Assembly (NCBI RefSeq): GCF_051401765.1
Contig: NC_135071.1
Span: 14,610,961 to 14,674,960 of the forward strand
Direction: 5' to 3'
Source of the DNA: Calliopsis andreniformis
Lineage: Eukaryota > Arthropoda > Insecta > Hymenoptera > Andrenidae
Length of the DNA: 64,000 nt
The notes under the pieces are model-generated. The model was not told the DNA's origin and made no database searches. It saw only the letters and a program-made list of their open reading frames with translations. Numbering within the stretch: position 1 is the stretch's first letter; every line of letters starts with the position of its first letter. Both the position numbers and the translations under genes were made by a program. Below, one piece after another: positions 22,431 through 35,747 of the stretch.

Positions 22431-25400
22431 TTAAAACACGAAAATTAAAACCATTATACGAGAAAAAAATATAGAAACCTCATCGTAATGTATAGAGCAT
22501 TTTTGCTTGTCACAATTTTCCGCAGGTTGTGTATTCGTCAAAGAATTATTTAATGTTATATGTCCTAAGTACTGTTTGAATGGATTGTTATTATCATCAG
22601 TATACTTGCAGAAATCTTTGCCATTCTTAGATTCTGTAAATGTGTCAGAATTACTTTCTTCTACAAATTTCGTAATATTGTTCTGTATATCATGTTTGCT
22701 GTCCAGATTTTTTAATTGGTTCTTGAAATATATACTGTTTTCTTTTTTATTTCCAGAATTGATTTTTTTCATATTAATTTCTGTGTTGAAATTATCAGTT
22801 TCTTTTTCGTTTTTTGTGGCAGAATTTGGATATCCTTTTAAATCATTAGTTTGGAAGGACGTAGGTTCAGTAATAAAAACATCATCGTCATCGGAATTAC
22901 TTAATTTTTTCAATTTACGTCCAAGTATATTTTTAATTGATGAAACTTCATCGTTCGGTGTATAATCGTCTTGTGTTGTATAATTAATCGTCGAATACTT
23001 TGAAATTGTAGAAATCGTTCTACGCCCTGTAAACATCATAAGATTAATAGAGAGAAATAGAATGTGTAAGAAATATCTCCCACTTACTATGTTTTATCCA
23101 AAATGTTTTTATTTTATTAGCACACATTATTCGGTAATTTCTTCTGCATGTCTCTAATTGGAAGAAGACAGACTCTGTTAAAAAGATCATTTGTTTCCCA
23201 TAATGGACGAACAGGTGTAATTTCCTTTTAGGCACAACTGACTCCAAAATGATTTTACACGCGTTGAGATCGCTATTTTCTGTTAGAAAACAGTTCTATT
23301 TTTATATGTACACATAAGGCAGACAAATATTTGTAGAATTTACCTGTAGGCTTTTTGGAATATCGTTGACAAAAATCTTTGTAATGTAAACGAATAGGGT
23401 ATTTACATTTGACAAGAGGCAGAGCATCAAAAACACCAATGCAAGCTAATTGTTTTCGAAAATCTTTTCGATCCCATTCACTCTCTTTTAGTCGACTGAA
23501 AAGTGATTAATTACCAATTATCAAATTACATTTACATGAAACCATACTTCATGAATTAATCGATACTTTACTTGGGTCTAACGCATCGCACATAATGTAC
23601 ATCACATTTCTTTAGTTCTTTGATAAGTGCATTAATATTACATCTCAATTTAGCTAGTACAGTCCTTTTTTTAGTACACGTTTTGACACTATGCAAATGT
23701 TCTTCTTCGATATCAATTAAAGAACCAAGAAATTTATTCTTACTTGCACGAAAAATGATAGATACTTCATTTGGAATCTATAAAGTGCAATCAAATAATT
23801 AGCATTGCTTGATTAAAATTATATATCTGACAATACCTTATCAGTATTTTTTGCTAGTAAATCTTTAATAGAGTATGCAACACGACCAGAATAATGCTCT
23901 ATAATAAAATCTCCTTCCCTCTCGCTAATAATTTTTTGGTTTCCATTGTGTGAATTTCTGCAAACTAGGTCTATTAGTGAAGGCATATTAATTATTAGAG
24001 GAGATTGACTAGCCTGTAATACGAAAAATAATAATTCTCTTATAATTAATACTATATAAAATTGAATAGAATTTTTATTACATACATCATTTAGAGTTAA
24101 AAACAAAATTTCTTCGAGGATGTTTAGACGTTCTTTATACAAATTAATAGTGTCTAGCGTTATATTATCTTCGATAAAACCCTCGTCTTGTAAATCTTTC
24201 CTACTATTTTCCAAATATATCTCCATGAAGTACTGTTGCATTTTCTCGTTAGCATAATTAACGCAAAGCTGTTCTATACCATTCTTATTAAATGACTCGA
24301 AACCAAATATATCCAGTATCCCTAAACAGTACCCAATTCAAATAAATATAAGTTTACACTGTTTGATACAAAATTTTACGTACCAAGCCATTCTGAACAC
24401 TTGTTTTTTATAGATAAAATTTCGTTTGTGCGTTTTAAGACCCAATGGAATAAAAGATCGTATAAATGTCTGATTATAGTATGCAGTCTGTTATAACAAG
24501 CTTCAATAGTACTAAGCTGGCGATGATACGCGGTGTGCTTCCGCCAAATGCTTTCTGGATTTATGAGAGCAGTAGTAAGTAACTCTATTACTGATTCTTC
24601 TGTTAAAGAGCTAAGAATAGAAGTATTTTTTAGAGCTTCCCTGGATTCTAAAAATTAATTTTATAAATTAAAATTAAAATTTTTCATTCTTCCAGTTGCA
24701 TATGCAAAAGCTATTCACATACTTTGATTAATAATGTCAACAGTGCATGCTTCAGAATTTTGTATAAATCTGATATTTCCCATATGAATTAGCAAAGCGA
24801 GTACTTGAAAAATATTCGTCCTTTGATCAGCTTCAAACTTTAAATTTTCCAATGTCCTCACAGTATCTTGAAAGCCTTCTTGAAAATATTTTTTCTTATT
24901 ATAATCTATGGTACTTAATAGGTCATAATTTTCATTTATAAATAAATTAAAAGCGTTAAGTTCTGTGTCCAACATTCCAAACATAATCTGGAAAACATTG
25001 CTTTATTAAAGTACACATATTATTAGTAATTGTAAATATAGCTATCAAGGGAAATCGAACCTGATAAAAAATTTGAAAGTTACTTGAACCTTTCGTTACT
25101 CTGCTCCTCTCCAACAGGAAGGAATTAATGGTGGCACCAGAGATAGCACCTCCTTTATAATGAAGCTGTAGAAGTTGTCCATGCCTAGAACTTACTTCAT
25201 TTCTTTCTGTGCATGCAGTAGTGAAAGCAGATATTAAACGACAAGCATCAGTAATTCTTGGCATAATATTGTACGTGTAATCTCCTTGACAGGGTGATAT
25301 TGAATTTTTGTTGACCATACTGAGAAATTCTAGACACTTGAAAGCATTGAACGTTTTCCCTGTTCCAGTTTCTCCGCTTATAACGATGACCTTAATTTAT

Positions 25401-25934
25401 AATATTAGGATAAATATAAAAAATTCAATTTTTTGTTGTTTTTATATTTCAATTTCTACCTGACAATTCCGACCAAGTTCCTTGGTCAGACTGTAATGTG
25501 CTTTGGTAGCGACAGCGAATATGTGAGGATTTGCTTCGTAAATAATACTAGACATGTTAATGTATTTATCAAATTCCGAAACAGTGTATAAATGTGACGT
25601 TGACACCTCATTATTCGGATTTAATGCCAAAAGCAATGGCCCAACCCACGTATAAATTTGACCACGCTGCAGACGTTCCAGAAGAAAGTCTATAACTAAG
25701 GAATAACCACTATGAATGAACTGTTACACTAAAAACTAAATTAAATACAATTACATATAATTCTAAACACATAAATACATACTAATATCTTCGTTTTCTG
25801 GTAATGCACCTAAATCGTTTATTAAATCCCACCCAAACGACGAAGACAGCTGCTGCAATCCATAAAAGTTGTATAAAAACATGCAGTACAAATAATTTGT
25901 TAGTTAATTAGCAAACCTCTATCCTTGTAGTCAT
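22431..25934 (-). CDS. Divergent unconventional myosin, class XIX-like
   Basis: Twelve minus-strand exons join in phase to about 913 residues: 25934-25917, 25852-25783, 25695-25460, 25390-25061, 24987-24723, 24647-24384, 24321-24086, 24013-23837, 23777-23572, 23495-23344, 23279-23088, 23026-22431. Motor landmarks: [15 protein letters not shown]-loop GETGTGKT (residues 114-121; usual GESGAGKT); switch I NEVSSRHG (172-179); switch II DIFGFE (398-403); [16 protein letters not shown]; and [13 protein letters not shown] before the converter. One IQ-like segment ([20 protein letters not shown]) follows, then about 200 residues rich in Asn, Ser, Asp and Lys with no domain I recognise. The short motor without an SH3 domain, and LLERSRV with FQIFYQ, resemble MYO19, a mitochondrial outer-membrane motor, but the MYO19 membrane-anchoring tail is not evident. 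Two donors are weak (GTTTGC after exon 1, GTTCGA after exon 4), so the first exon is the least certain. Confidence 0.8.
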
Positions 25935-26314
25935 AGTTCCAGGTGTTTCGTAACTGACACTTAAGGATAAATGAAACAAATATTGCCAGAACCGAATATT
26001 TACGTGTTCAAGGGCAGAAAAGTCACGTATCTGGTTTCGCCCGCATTTTTCGAAATACAAACGTGACATTCGGACAAGCTGATAGATAGTTAACACCGTA
26101 AAAACAATGAAGTTGCACGTGTCAAATGTTTTAGTTTACTTCTTTAATGAACAATTTCATATGAACCCCTTTATTCAAGTATAATAAAAAATTATGTTAC
26201 AATCTCTTTTTTTTGTGAAAGATAATATTCCTTCTTAAATGTATTCTTATTGCATTGGAACATAATTTCAAGATCATTCACTGTGCGGAATTAAAAAACA
26301 TTGCAGTCGATTTA

Positions 26315-27616
26315 TTAAGGACACTTTTCTCCCATCGCTTGAAGAAACTTTCTGTTGTCAACGATCAATTTCTCTAAGCGCTCCTTCGTCGCTGATGTTT
26401 GCTTTTGCGTAAGCTTGCGTTTCGCTGATTCAATCGCCACTCGATAACCAGTAATATTGCGGAAGACCTTTATATGCTTGTCTCCGGCGACCAAGACGTA
26501 TTCCCCTGCAGCATCAAAAGCTAGACACGTAATAGGGCCTGTAATCATATTATATAATTACGACTTATTCAAGTTTATTATACAAGATACCAAGAGAGAG
26601 AAAAATACCCAAAAAGATATCTTCTATGGTAGTGTCTAATAAGCCAGTAATTGTGGAATAAAAGCTTAAGGAAGATCCATGAGCTATTGCCAGAACTTCA
26701 GCATTGGGTGACAGAGCAATACTAGCATTTGCTGCAGTATCCCACGTGTTAGTTAGAAGTATATGTGGATCTTCTCCTTTCTCGAATTCAACTGTAAATA
26801 TGCAACTTGATTACAACGAGATCAAAGATATAATAGATCTTGTTCGAAATAATGTATCAATCGTTCTATTACTTTTCGTATTGTAGAAACGATAAGTTCC
26901 ATCTTTAGATACAGTAGCCATGTAGCTACTATCAGCGCTGAAATTGAAATCAAGTATTCCGGAAGAATGGCCACCAAGATTAAACGCTTTGCTGACATGC
27001 TTGAAGTCTCCAGTTTTTGTAAAAGCTACTTCGAATACGTTCACGTCTGGGGTAAACCCTGGAAGATTCAAATATGTTATTTATGTAGTTTTTAAGATAT
27101 TATATTGTTTACGAATGAAAATGAAATTGTTACCAGAAGCGGCGACAAAACGTCCGCAGGGTGATACACGAGCTTTAAAAGTAGATCCAAGATGCAATTC
27201 TATGGTTGCAAGAATTTGACCTTTGAGATCCCATATTACAAGGTCGTTTGCTGTACTGCACGTGATAATATATTTTCCTGTACATGCAATATCCATACCA
27301 ACCACATCTTCCGTGTGTCGCTAAAATGTTAAGAACATAGTTAAATACACTTGAAAGATACTATTGAAAAAAAACAAGCTTAAGTTACATACTTTTGAAA
27401 ATTCTAGCGCTTTTGTTGCAGAAGACAAGGTACCATCTGATTTCTTAGATATTTTGTAGACTTCAATAGTGTTTGCCACACCTTTATGTATGATGAAAGC
27501 TTTGCCATCCGGAGACCAACGTATCAATGTTGCATGATCGAATTCTATGTTCACACGTACTGACCTTTTCTCCTTTACTGTAAGTTCTTTTGTAGACCAC
27601 AACAGTACAGTTCTAT
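26315..27616 (-). CDS. TBL2: Transducin beta-like protein 2, 5' exons missing
   Basis: Five minus-strand exons (27616-27393, 27320-27134, 27058-26873, 26791-26609, 26538-26315) join in phase to about 334 residues. They match human TBL2 from its second WD40 repeat to the end: DRTVLLWSTKEL, SVRVNIEFDHATLIRWSPDG, GKYIITCSTANDLVIWDLKG, VSPCGRFVAASGFTPDV, MATVSKDGTYRFYNTK, and finally ITCLAFDAAGEYVLVAGDKH and a charged coiled tail ending MGEKCP. TBL2 is an ER-membrane WD40 protein that associates with PERK in stress signalling. The first roughly 100 residues, including the N-terminal membrane anchor and first WD40 repeat, are absent. The first visible exon has a strong acceptor (pyrimidine-rich, CAG) and needs a phase-1 donor upstream, yet only 313 bp separate it from the end of the capping-enzyme gene. 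I could not find the missing exons. Confidence 0.85.
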
Positions 27617-27929
27617 CTGAAAAGGAGAAGAAAAATAAAAATAAGTTACAACTTTTATTTTAAAGGAAAGGAAAGAAATATATAAAAGATTATTTTTCTA
27701 ATTTATAAAAAGGGAAAGCGGAAAAAAATCACGCATAAATTACTATAAAGTTTCTTTATTGAATGAACAGTTTCAGTATTTTAAGACTTTACAGCAGATA
27801 AAATAATTATGAATGAGTACAATTGTCTAGGTAAAAGTATTTTATACTTGTAAACCACTTTACATGTCATGATAAATATACCATTCTTTTATTCCAAGTA
27901 TACAGTAGTACTGATACAACTGCGCTTAA
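27617..27929. other. Short spacer between capping enzyme and TBL2 exons
   Basis: AT-rich and stop-dense on the minus strand. It carries the pyrimidine-rich acceptor tract for the first visible TBL2 exon and presumably the capping-enzyme 3' UTR. No TBL2 start exon fits here. Confidence 0.6.
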
Positions 27930-29852
27930 TTAACGACATTTTACTTTTTTATTTGGTGGTGGCATAAGTTCTGAATCATCTTGTATAAATCTATGCTTAT
28001 GAATATAATCTATGAGCCGTTCGGTTGTTATAGGTTTGCCAATACTTTTACATACTGATTGAGCTGTACTTAAGGAATTAGGAAATGATTTATCAGTTCT
28101 TTCACGCATAAAAACCCACTGCCCATTCTCAAATTTACACTCTATAATTGCATTATTCAAATCCTTTAGTTGCTTAGTAACCTTCATTCTACCGAATGGT
28201 GCTTTTAATCCACCTACAAAAAGAAGGCCAATTTTTGTTGGGAGAATCCCTTCTCCAGATTCTGTGACAATTTTCAATTTAAAATCAACAGAATTATGCG
28301 ACAAAGGTTTCCATTTTAAAACTTCTTTAGATACCCCTGGGCAATAAGGTTCTTTAGATGGCTGAAATATTAAACCATCAGGTTCATGACCAAGCTGTTT
28401 GGCGAATTTCTGATCTAATAAACTAGCAGCTCGTTCCACATTCCAGAAGGACTTTAAGCGTACTGCAAAGGGTTCTCTTTCTTTGCGTAGTCTTTCTTCG
28501 TACATTGCTCGATGTCTCCCACCCATAATTTCTTTATCAATGATTTGATAACGATTAGGATGAAATGGCAATTTACTCACGTCTCTGCCATCATACATAA
28601 TTACATCATAAACTAAGTATCTTGGAATTTCTTTACCATCTTTGTCTTTATCAATCACCATCTCCTACGAAAAGATATCCATGATTGTTTATAAAATAAT
28701 TCTTAAATTTATAGATTTTGTAATAAGAATTACTTACACCATCCAATAGTGAGTCTCTAAGTGTTCTGGATGTATCTCTTGGATGTGGAAAAGTCAATCC
28801 ATTCACTTGAAAAACACTATTATCTCTATCTATAAAATAAATTTCTCCATCTCCTTGTATTAACATCATGTACCTAGATAAATAGAATCCATGAGATCCA
28901 GAAGTACTTTTAATATTTCAAATATATTTCTCTCTAACCTGGTTCCATCTGCTTTCCAAGATACCATGTATGGTTTTTCATTTAACAATCCAATATTATC
29001 TTCATCCATAGAAACTGGCTGAGAACCTGGAAATCCTGTTGATTCCCAAGAACATATATCTTGAACACGTCTCTGTATTCCACTTAATTTTCTGTCTTCT
29101 AAAATAGGGGTTACACCAGGCACACCAGCCATGAACACTGGATTTTTATTATTATGTTCTCGTTTCCGTTTCTTAGTAACTACATCTTGGCTATTATTGC
29201 TTCTTATACTAGGACCTTCGTCTGTGTCTTCTATGTTAGAATCATCATATTCTAAATACCAAGCTGGTCTAGGGGGAGGGTCAGGAGCATCTTCAACATC
29301 ATCATACCGTCTATACAATTCTTGAATATAATCAGCTTTATAGATTCCTGGTGGTCTCACAGAAGCAAATTCTACTAAACCAGCATCCACACTAGTGCCG
29401 TCATTTTCTACCAAATAGCTTATAATAAGGAAACCAGTTCTATTGAAACCGTGTGTACAATGCACACCAATTATTTCCAATGGATTGTACGATATGAAAT
29501 TCTTACAAACTTGTACGAAAGTTCTTGTTTGCTCCTCCGAAGGAGTTTCACCATGTCCTCTGCATTGCAGTTTCAAATATTTACAGCCATACGCCTCTAA
29601 GCTCTTCTTGTCATAAAATCTTGATGTGTTTGTCAAATCAATCCATAAACCTAATTTCAACTTCTGGCTTTTTAACGATGCCATCAGCATATCTATTGTA
29701 AATCGACATTCTTCTGGCACTTGATTATCGTACGCCGATGACAGTGGAGTCTTGAATGCCAGAAACTTATTCTGAATTAGTTTAATCGCCTTTCGTGGAC
29801 AATGAAGCCAGCGAGGGGGAATAGGACCTTTAGTCTCATTCCGATTTGACAT
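27930..29852 (-). CDS. mRNA-capping enzyme (triphosphatase-guanylyltransferase)
   Basis: Three minus-strand exons (29852-28939, 28873-28738, 28664-27930) join in phase to 594 residues; human RNGTT has 597. The N-terminal half is the cysteine-phosphatase-like RNA triphosphatase, with HCTHGFNRTG at residues 131-140 (catalytic Cys132, Arg138). A charged linker with the basic run KKRKREHNNK follows. The guanylyltransferase has the nucleotidyl motif KADGTR with the GMP-accepting lysine at about residue 300, then QGDGEIYFIDR, DGEMVIDKDKDG, and DGLIFQP with VLKWKP for the later ligase motifs, and a C-terminal OB-fold. It removes the gamma phosphate of nascent pre-mRNA and adds GMP in the nucleus, bound to the RNA polymerase II CTD. 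All catalytic residues are present. It lies on the same strand as TBL2, immediately upstream of the partial TBL2 exons. Confidence 0.96.
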
Positions 29853-32130
29853 CTTCGCGTACTTCTTTTCCTTCCAGCGAATTAGTTAACCTTCTACTTG
29901 ATCGAGGAATTTTACAAATTCCAAATTCCTTAATACATTTTTGGTTGATATAGTTTAACGACGAGATATACAACTACGATCATAACCTATACTTATTGCA
30001 ACAGTTCTCGGACATCCTTCATTTCAATCGTAGAAAACGAACTAATCTTCGATTTATCATCAATACTGTCAACGTGATAAATTAAAAGAAGCGTTTTTCA
30101 ATATTGGCAAAAAAATACACAAGTTTCACGTTTAAGGTTACACTAAGAAGACACTAAAACAGCTGTTACTAGCGTCCAGGAGCCGCCATTAAGCTTTCCT
30201 GATTTCGACTTTTGTCAAATGTTTCGATAGATCGACGATTCAGAACGATTCTCGATTTCGATCGATTCGATTTATCGAATCGAGATCCAATTTTAAATAT
30301 CTTTTCACGTGCATACCTAATCACTATTTAATAAATTGTTTAAGTCAGAAGAAATTAATTTCATAATTGTTAGCGCGAATATTGACGAATGAGCGTAGAA
30401 TTTCCCTAGTATTTTCTTTACCCCATTACTATTTCCAATAATTACCAAAAAATTCTTTTTCAATGTTAATCGTTCAATTTGTAATGTGAGCAAAAATATG
30501 GATATATTACACAGAGTATATCAGACCTTGATTGAGGATTACATAAATCTTTAAGCAGTTTTATAATTCAGTTTTCTTGTTTCTTCCGAAAATAATTGAA
30601 TATTGAAAGCGTTGTATTATATTTGCAGGCAAAATACAAGCGTGGTTACGAGAGGCAGGAGTGTCGCTTTCACAGAGGACTAAAATATAATTGCCGCGGA
30701 CTGTACAAATGGAAAAGCAGAGCTCCGTCTTGCATTGGCTGGAGAAAGCGTGACCAGGGTGAACGAGAGTAGCCCATTGCAATAAAGCGATACTCGGACG
30801 TTAATATACGACCCGCTAAATATAAATCGGCCTCTAGAGGCTCACCCACGCTGAGTGTTCCTTTTCGATACCCCGTATATTCTTATCAATTTGATTTAAA
30901 CCTTATCCTGTGTTACGAGCCAACAATACACTTTATTAATATGTATTCTTTTTATAATGACAACTTGAAAAGATTGCAAGAAAGACAGCCCCTGTTCAAT
31001 TTTACTATTTCTTTAATAAGAACACGTTCTAGCTCATATAGCACAGAGACGTCTTAAAAATGGATGTTGAATGTTTTTAAGACCCGTTTTTAAAACGTCC
31101 AAATTATGTCGTGAGACGTTCAGGAATAAAATGAACATAAAATGGACATAAAATAGACGTCTTCAAGATGTCGGCTATCTGGGAGTGTTCAGAAATGACA
31201 TTCATAATATAGCACAAGATTCTATGATGTATATTTGTCGAACAAGAATTAAAAGATAAAAATTGATAAGTCATTTTCGTTATGTGTTCTTCAAGATTAA
31301 ACTGTTCGATTATTTTACAGCAAATAACTTTGGAAAAATACCATTTTTTGGAATATGGCGCGGGCCTGCACGACGTTTGAAATTGAACAATGACGAAAGA
31401 TCAACACGTAGTTGTGGAACGTGAACTTTTGTGTCAACGATCTCGCAGACGTATCAATTATCGTACTGACGTCGATCCCTCGCCGATAAACACGTTTTTA
31501 GATAATATTGCTACGCTCGAGCGCGCATTTCTCCCGAATAATATAAATATTATTGACGAAATTTGCGCACTTTTTGTTCTCGAGCGGATAAAGTAACGCG
31601 AGTTTAACGAGATTGATAATGTATATGAGAGCAGGAATTGACGTAACATCGAACGCTGTGTGTCGCAATTCGCGAACAAACGACCAGCCGCGATCGTGTC
31701 TTCCGTTTGCTTTCTCAATCGACGGTGGCCTAACGTGCCTCCAGAATATTAAATGTTCCCGCCTCTAGCGTGCTCATGAGTAAATCGAACTTATCTATTA
31801 AGGTAAACGTCCCAGTAGTTGACCATGTCCCTGAATACCAATATTAATTTTTTTTCTATTTTAAACTTAAATTCTAATGTACTAGGTATATCTAATTAAA
31901 AATAAAAACTAGTGTTTCGAATAGTGTCCTCAGTTTCTGGGACCTCGTAACTAAAGTATCAGGACATACCTACAGTTTTAGGTTGTTTGCTTACTGGGAC
32001 ATTTGTCATTTTAAGCGTTTACACTGTCGTGTATAAATATTTGGACACTTTCACGGTATTGGAAATACCTACATTCTGTTATTTATACTAACTGCTATCG
32101 AATACTGTCAGCAGTATTTGTAAACCTTGT
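29853..32130. other. Unassigned DNA upstream of the capping enzyme
   Basis: The first few hundred bases should hold the capping-enzyme promoter. A near-perfect palindrome, TCGATTCGAT (30262-30271) with ATCGAATCGA (30274-30283), lies 410 bp upstream of the start codon. The segment around 31020-31190, with repeated GACGTCTT-like words, resembles an old interspersed repeat. Open frames at 30561-30782 and 31390-31596 have no recognisable product. Confidence 0.35.
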
Positions 32131-32481
32131 ACAGGGCGTTCAAAATCGAAACTAACAAAGTTTGCCAGCATATTTAGGGGGCTATTTTGAACAAAAAATA
32201 TTTGAATATTCAAATATTCAAATATTAAAATATTCAAATGTTCAAATATTCAAATATTCAAATATTCAAATATTCAAATGTTCAAATATTCAAATATTCA
32301 AATAGTCAAATATTCAAATATTCAAATAATCAAATATTTGAATATTTTTTGTTCAAGATGGCCCCCTAAATATGCTGATAAACTTTGTTAGTTTCGATGT
32401 GAATATTTGAATATTTTTTGTTCAAAATGACTTGTCGAATATATTGCTAAAGTTTGTCCTTTTCGATCTGGAACACCCTGT
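32131..32481. mobile_element. Fold-back non-autonomous element with octamer-repeat centre
   Basis: The ends are complementary: ACAGGGCGTTC on the left, GAACACCCTGT on the right. Inside, a left arm at about 32141-32215 (with CATATTTAGGGGGC) pairs with a right arm at about 32328-32398 (with GCCCCCTAAATATG). The centre (about 32208-32340) is a tandem array of the octamer ATTCAAAT. A degenerate third copy of the arm fills 32401-32470. There is no coding capacity, so any movement would depend on an outside enzyme. Confidence 0.7.
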
Positions 32482-35400
32482 GTCATCGTTTGAGATAAGT
32501 TTTGTAGTCAAAACTATATCACAGAATTTTACTCAGTGTATTTTATATACTGCAATAATATGGAAATGTTAAAATACTTATGCAGGGTAATATAGGTGTT
32601 AGAACATTTACCTCAGATGACCACAAAAAGAAATAATCACCCTAAAGACCCGAAATTTGATTTTTATCTCCAGACCCCTTCCACTCAATGCACTGTATGA
32701 AATTGTAACTTACAACACGAAACAAAAATCCTCGTCGACAGTCGCGAGAACTGTTCGTGATTTGGAAAAGTAGGATATCTATCGTAACTGCTCTGTCAAT
32801 AACAAGGAATTACCCATGATGTGCAAATTTCTCGAGTTCTGCCAACGCGAAGAGCCTCGAGAGGAGATAAACTATGGTTTACTGGCGGATTCATTTGCAA
32901 CCATAAACCGACACGTTTGATTTCTTCTGTCTCTCCAGGCGCGAAGGAGAAATTTCCAAGAAAGTCGATAAAATTGTGCTAACGATGAATCACGCGAGTA
33001 GCTGGCACTTTACGAGCGAACGCATCCACTTGGATAATAAAGTTACTCAGCCAGTGAGAAATAATAAGTGGCTCGGAAAATTAGACGATGTGCCCCGCGA
33101 TTAGAATATTCATCGAGGTGTAAGTAAACGTCCCTCGTCGAGTAACGACATGGTAAAACGTCGCGATTTATTCATCGAAGATGAGATCAGCAGCGATCAG
33201 TAATAGGCTATCGGATAGTTTGAATCACTTTGGACAGAATTTTGAGAAGCTTGCAGAAATTCACATATCAGGGTACCACTAAAATGAAAATATAGGTACA
33301 TATTTTAGTAGCTTGTAACTTGCTATGTTTTCATTCTCTTTGGAGCGCAATTGAAGCATTCTTGCGAAAGGTAGCATAAGTGCTACAATTTTTTAATTTT
33401 TAAATTGTGTATCTGAAAGTCAGTACATTCCCATCTCAAGTATGAAAGCTATCTGAGGCTTGAGAAAACATTTTTGCTCTTCTGTTTATTTGTATGACTA
33501 TGTTTTGTACTGGGGTACTAAATATTGTTGACTTTTTTTTAATATCAGAAGATAATACTTAACACCTAGGATTCAAAAATTGTATAGCTAATATTTACTT
33601 AATTAAGACTGTATGTATAACTTCAATTTTAAAAGTAAGATAACTGCTGAAGTGTGATGCTTAAAGACTCACCAATAGTGGCACAATGCAAATACCAAGT
33701 ACTAATAAAATCGAAACGATGAGTCAAAGAACTGTACAAGTCCAAAAACCACGTTTTAAGATGTTTGATCCCAATCTATGATTCTATACATTTTGCTTAT
33801 AATTCTGAGACTATTTGAAAATTGCTAATTTTGCATTTTTACTGTTCTTCAACTCACCGATTCAATTAATCTAACTAAAAAAGAACACAAGGTTCGTGCA
33901 TACATCGATATTACGTCAGAAGTGTCCAGTTAGACCACAGGATACCGCAAAAATGCTAATCGCGCTTGATGCTACTGCTATCTGCAAGATTACCACTTTT
34001 CGTCCTGTTATTTCTTTTATTTCCTGCCTGTGTCATTCTCATGCATATAAACAAGCCATTTTTATCATTATCAAAGCAGGCCATAATATCTTTGCCGTAT
34101 TAATCAACCGCGCATTGTGTACCGAAAACTCGCACTATCTCAGATAAACATAATTTCAATCGAATCCCTTGAGAACACGAACTGATATACCTACTCGAGA
34201 TATCATAATGCTGCTGACTTTAATATTGATTCATACCTCGCGTAATTGAGGTTGGCTTTGCTCTTGCAAACATTGAACAGGCGATAATGATTGCAATTAT
34301 ATTTGAGTAGGCAATTAGAGCCTTTGGCGAACTTAGAGAGAGGTAGAGTCCTGAAGGCTGCAGTGAGCAATCAGAAGACATATCGCCACATGTACATATA
34401 ACTTCCCTTTTTGAAGGGAGGCAAAAAGCTATTTATGATTTTAAGAAAAAATTGTTTGTTAAATACATTATATTCACATAAAGAATAGTTTTACTTAATG
34501 AAAGTTACTTTATCTGAATTTGTCTAAAAAATAGTTACGCGTTACTTGTATTAAATGATCTTCTTGAAATTATTTAAATAATTTGTAACTTACATTTGGA
34601 GAGTTCTTTGAATAAATTCTATACTTCTGATATTTAAGTAGTAAACTTTTTATAATGCATGGAAGTGCATTTACTGAACTGATTTACAGCTGTAATTCAG
34701 AAATCACGTTTTTTGAGTTGTGTCAATCTTGATGTATGATATATATTTTGAAGAAATATTTCGGTAAATTTGATGTACAAACGTGGGCTTGCATCAGGAT
34801 AATTATTAAAACGGAAACACGTCTATTTCACAGTTTAGTGAGGGTCATCGTATTTGAGAATTCCTGTGAGTAATTTGCGAGCAACGGGGGTCCAGTACCA
34901 GCCAACAAAGGCACGTTTCCTGAGTTTGACCAGACACGAAGACAACTGCAGCGCAGATGTCCAAAGTTGTAACGAAAGTCTATACATCGATGACAATATG
35001 CAGACGTCTAAAAACCGCGAGAAACTTTCTTTTTTAGGAATAGAGTTTTTTGAATACAATCTATAATTTCAATCCTTAATTATCAAAAGTTTCATAACAA
35101 ATAACAGTTTATGTATTTATTAATTTAATTCACAGTTCTACCTCAAAAATCGCGTTCCTCGAGTTATGTCACAAATAAGCGAAATCTTGAACTAAAAAAT
35201 TTCTCAAATTCTCGCCTTTATTGTCACACCTTGAATAAACTCTTGGGCAATAGGTTTTTCGGTAAAACAGTCCCGAAACTTTCATTGAGAAAGAAGCGCA
35301 GTGGGCAGCTCGCGAGATCCACGGTTTCGAAGGCAGATCGTCGCGACGGAGGCGGAGAAAGTTCCTATCTTCCCTCGCGTCTCCTCGCCGTGGTCGCGGC

Positions 35401-35747
35401 TGCCATAGGAAACGCTTCCTCGAGTCCCGCCGCGTACCCACGCGCCTTATCCGAAGAAAGAAAGTTGTTGCGCAGCTCGAAACCTGGTGATTTTCTCTCT
35501 GTAACCTGCTCCTATCTTGCCGACTCGACCGACATGCCCTGATTAAAGCAGCATCCTCTCTTTCCCCTGTGAAGCCTGTCTTATACGATTACAGTACCTC
35601 TCAGAAGTACAGGGTGGCTGATGACAAGCATCAGACATATTAAGGGATGATTTTATGCGCTAACGTAAAATTAAGAATGATGAATATGTGTTCATGACTT
35701 AGTTTCAGAGTTATGCATTTATGAGACGACTTATAGTCGCGTGATAC
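32482..35747. other. Intergenic DNA without recognisable genes
   Basis: I find no exon chain. Two loosely similar segments near 34670-34750 and 35120-35200 (both with a TCACGTTTTTTGAG- or TCGCGTTCCTCGAG-like core) suggest old duplicated repeats. The 35230-35540 part is GC-rich with overlapping open frames on both strands, none recognisable. Confidence 0.35.
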
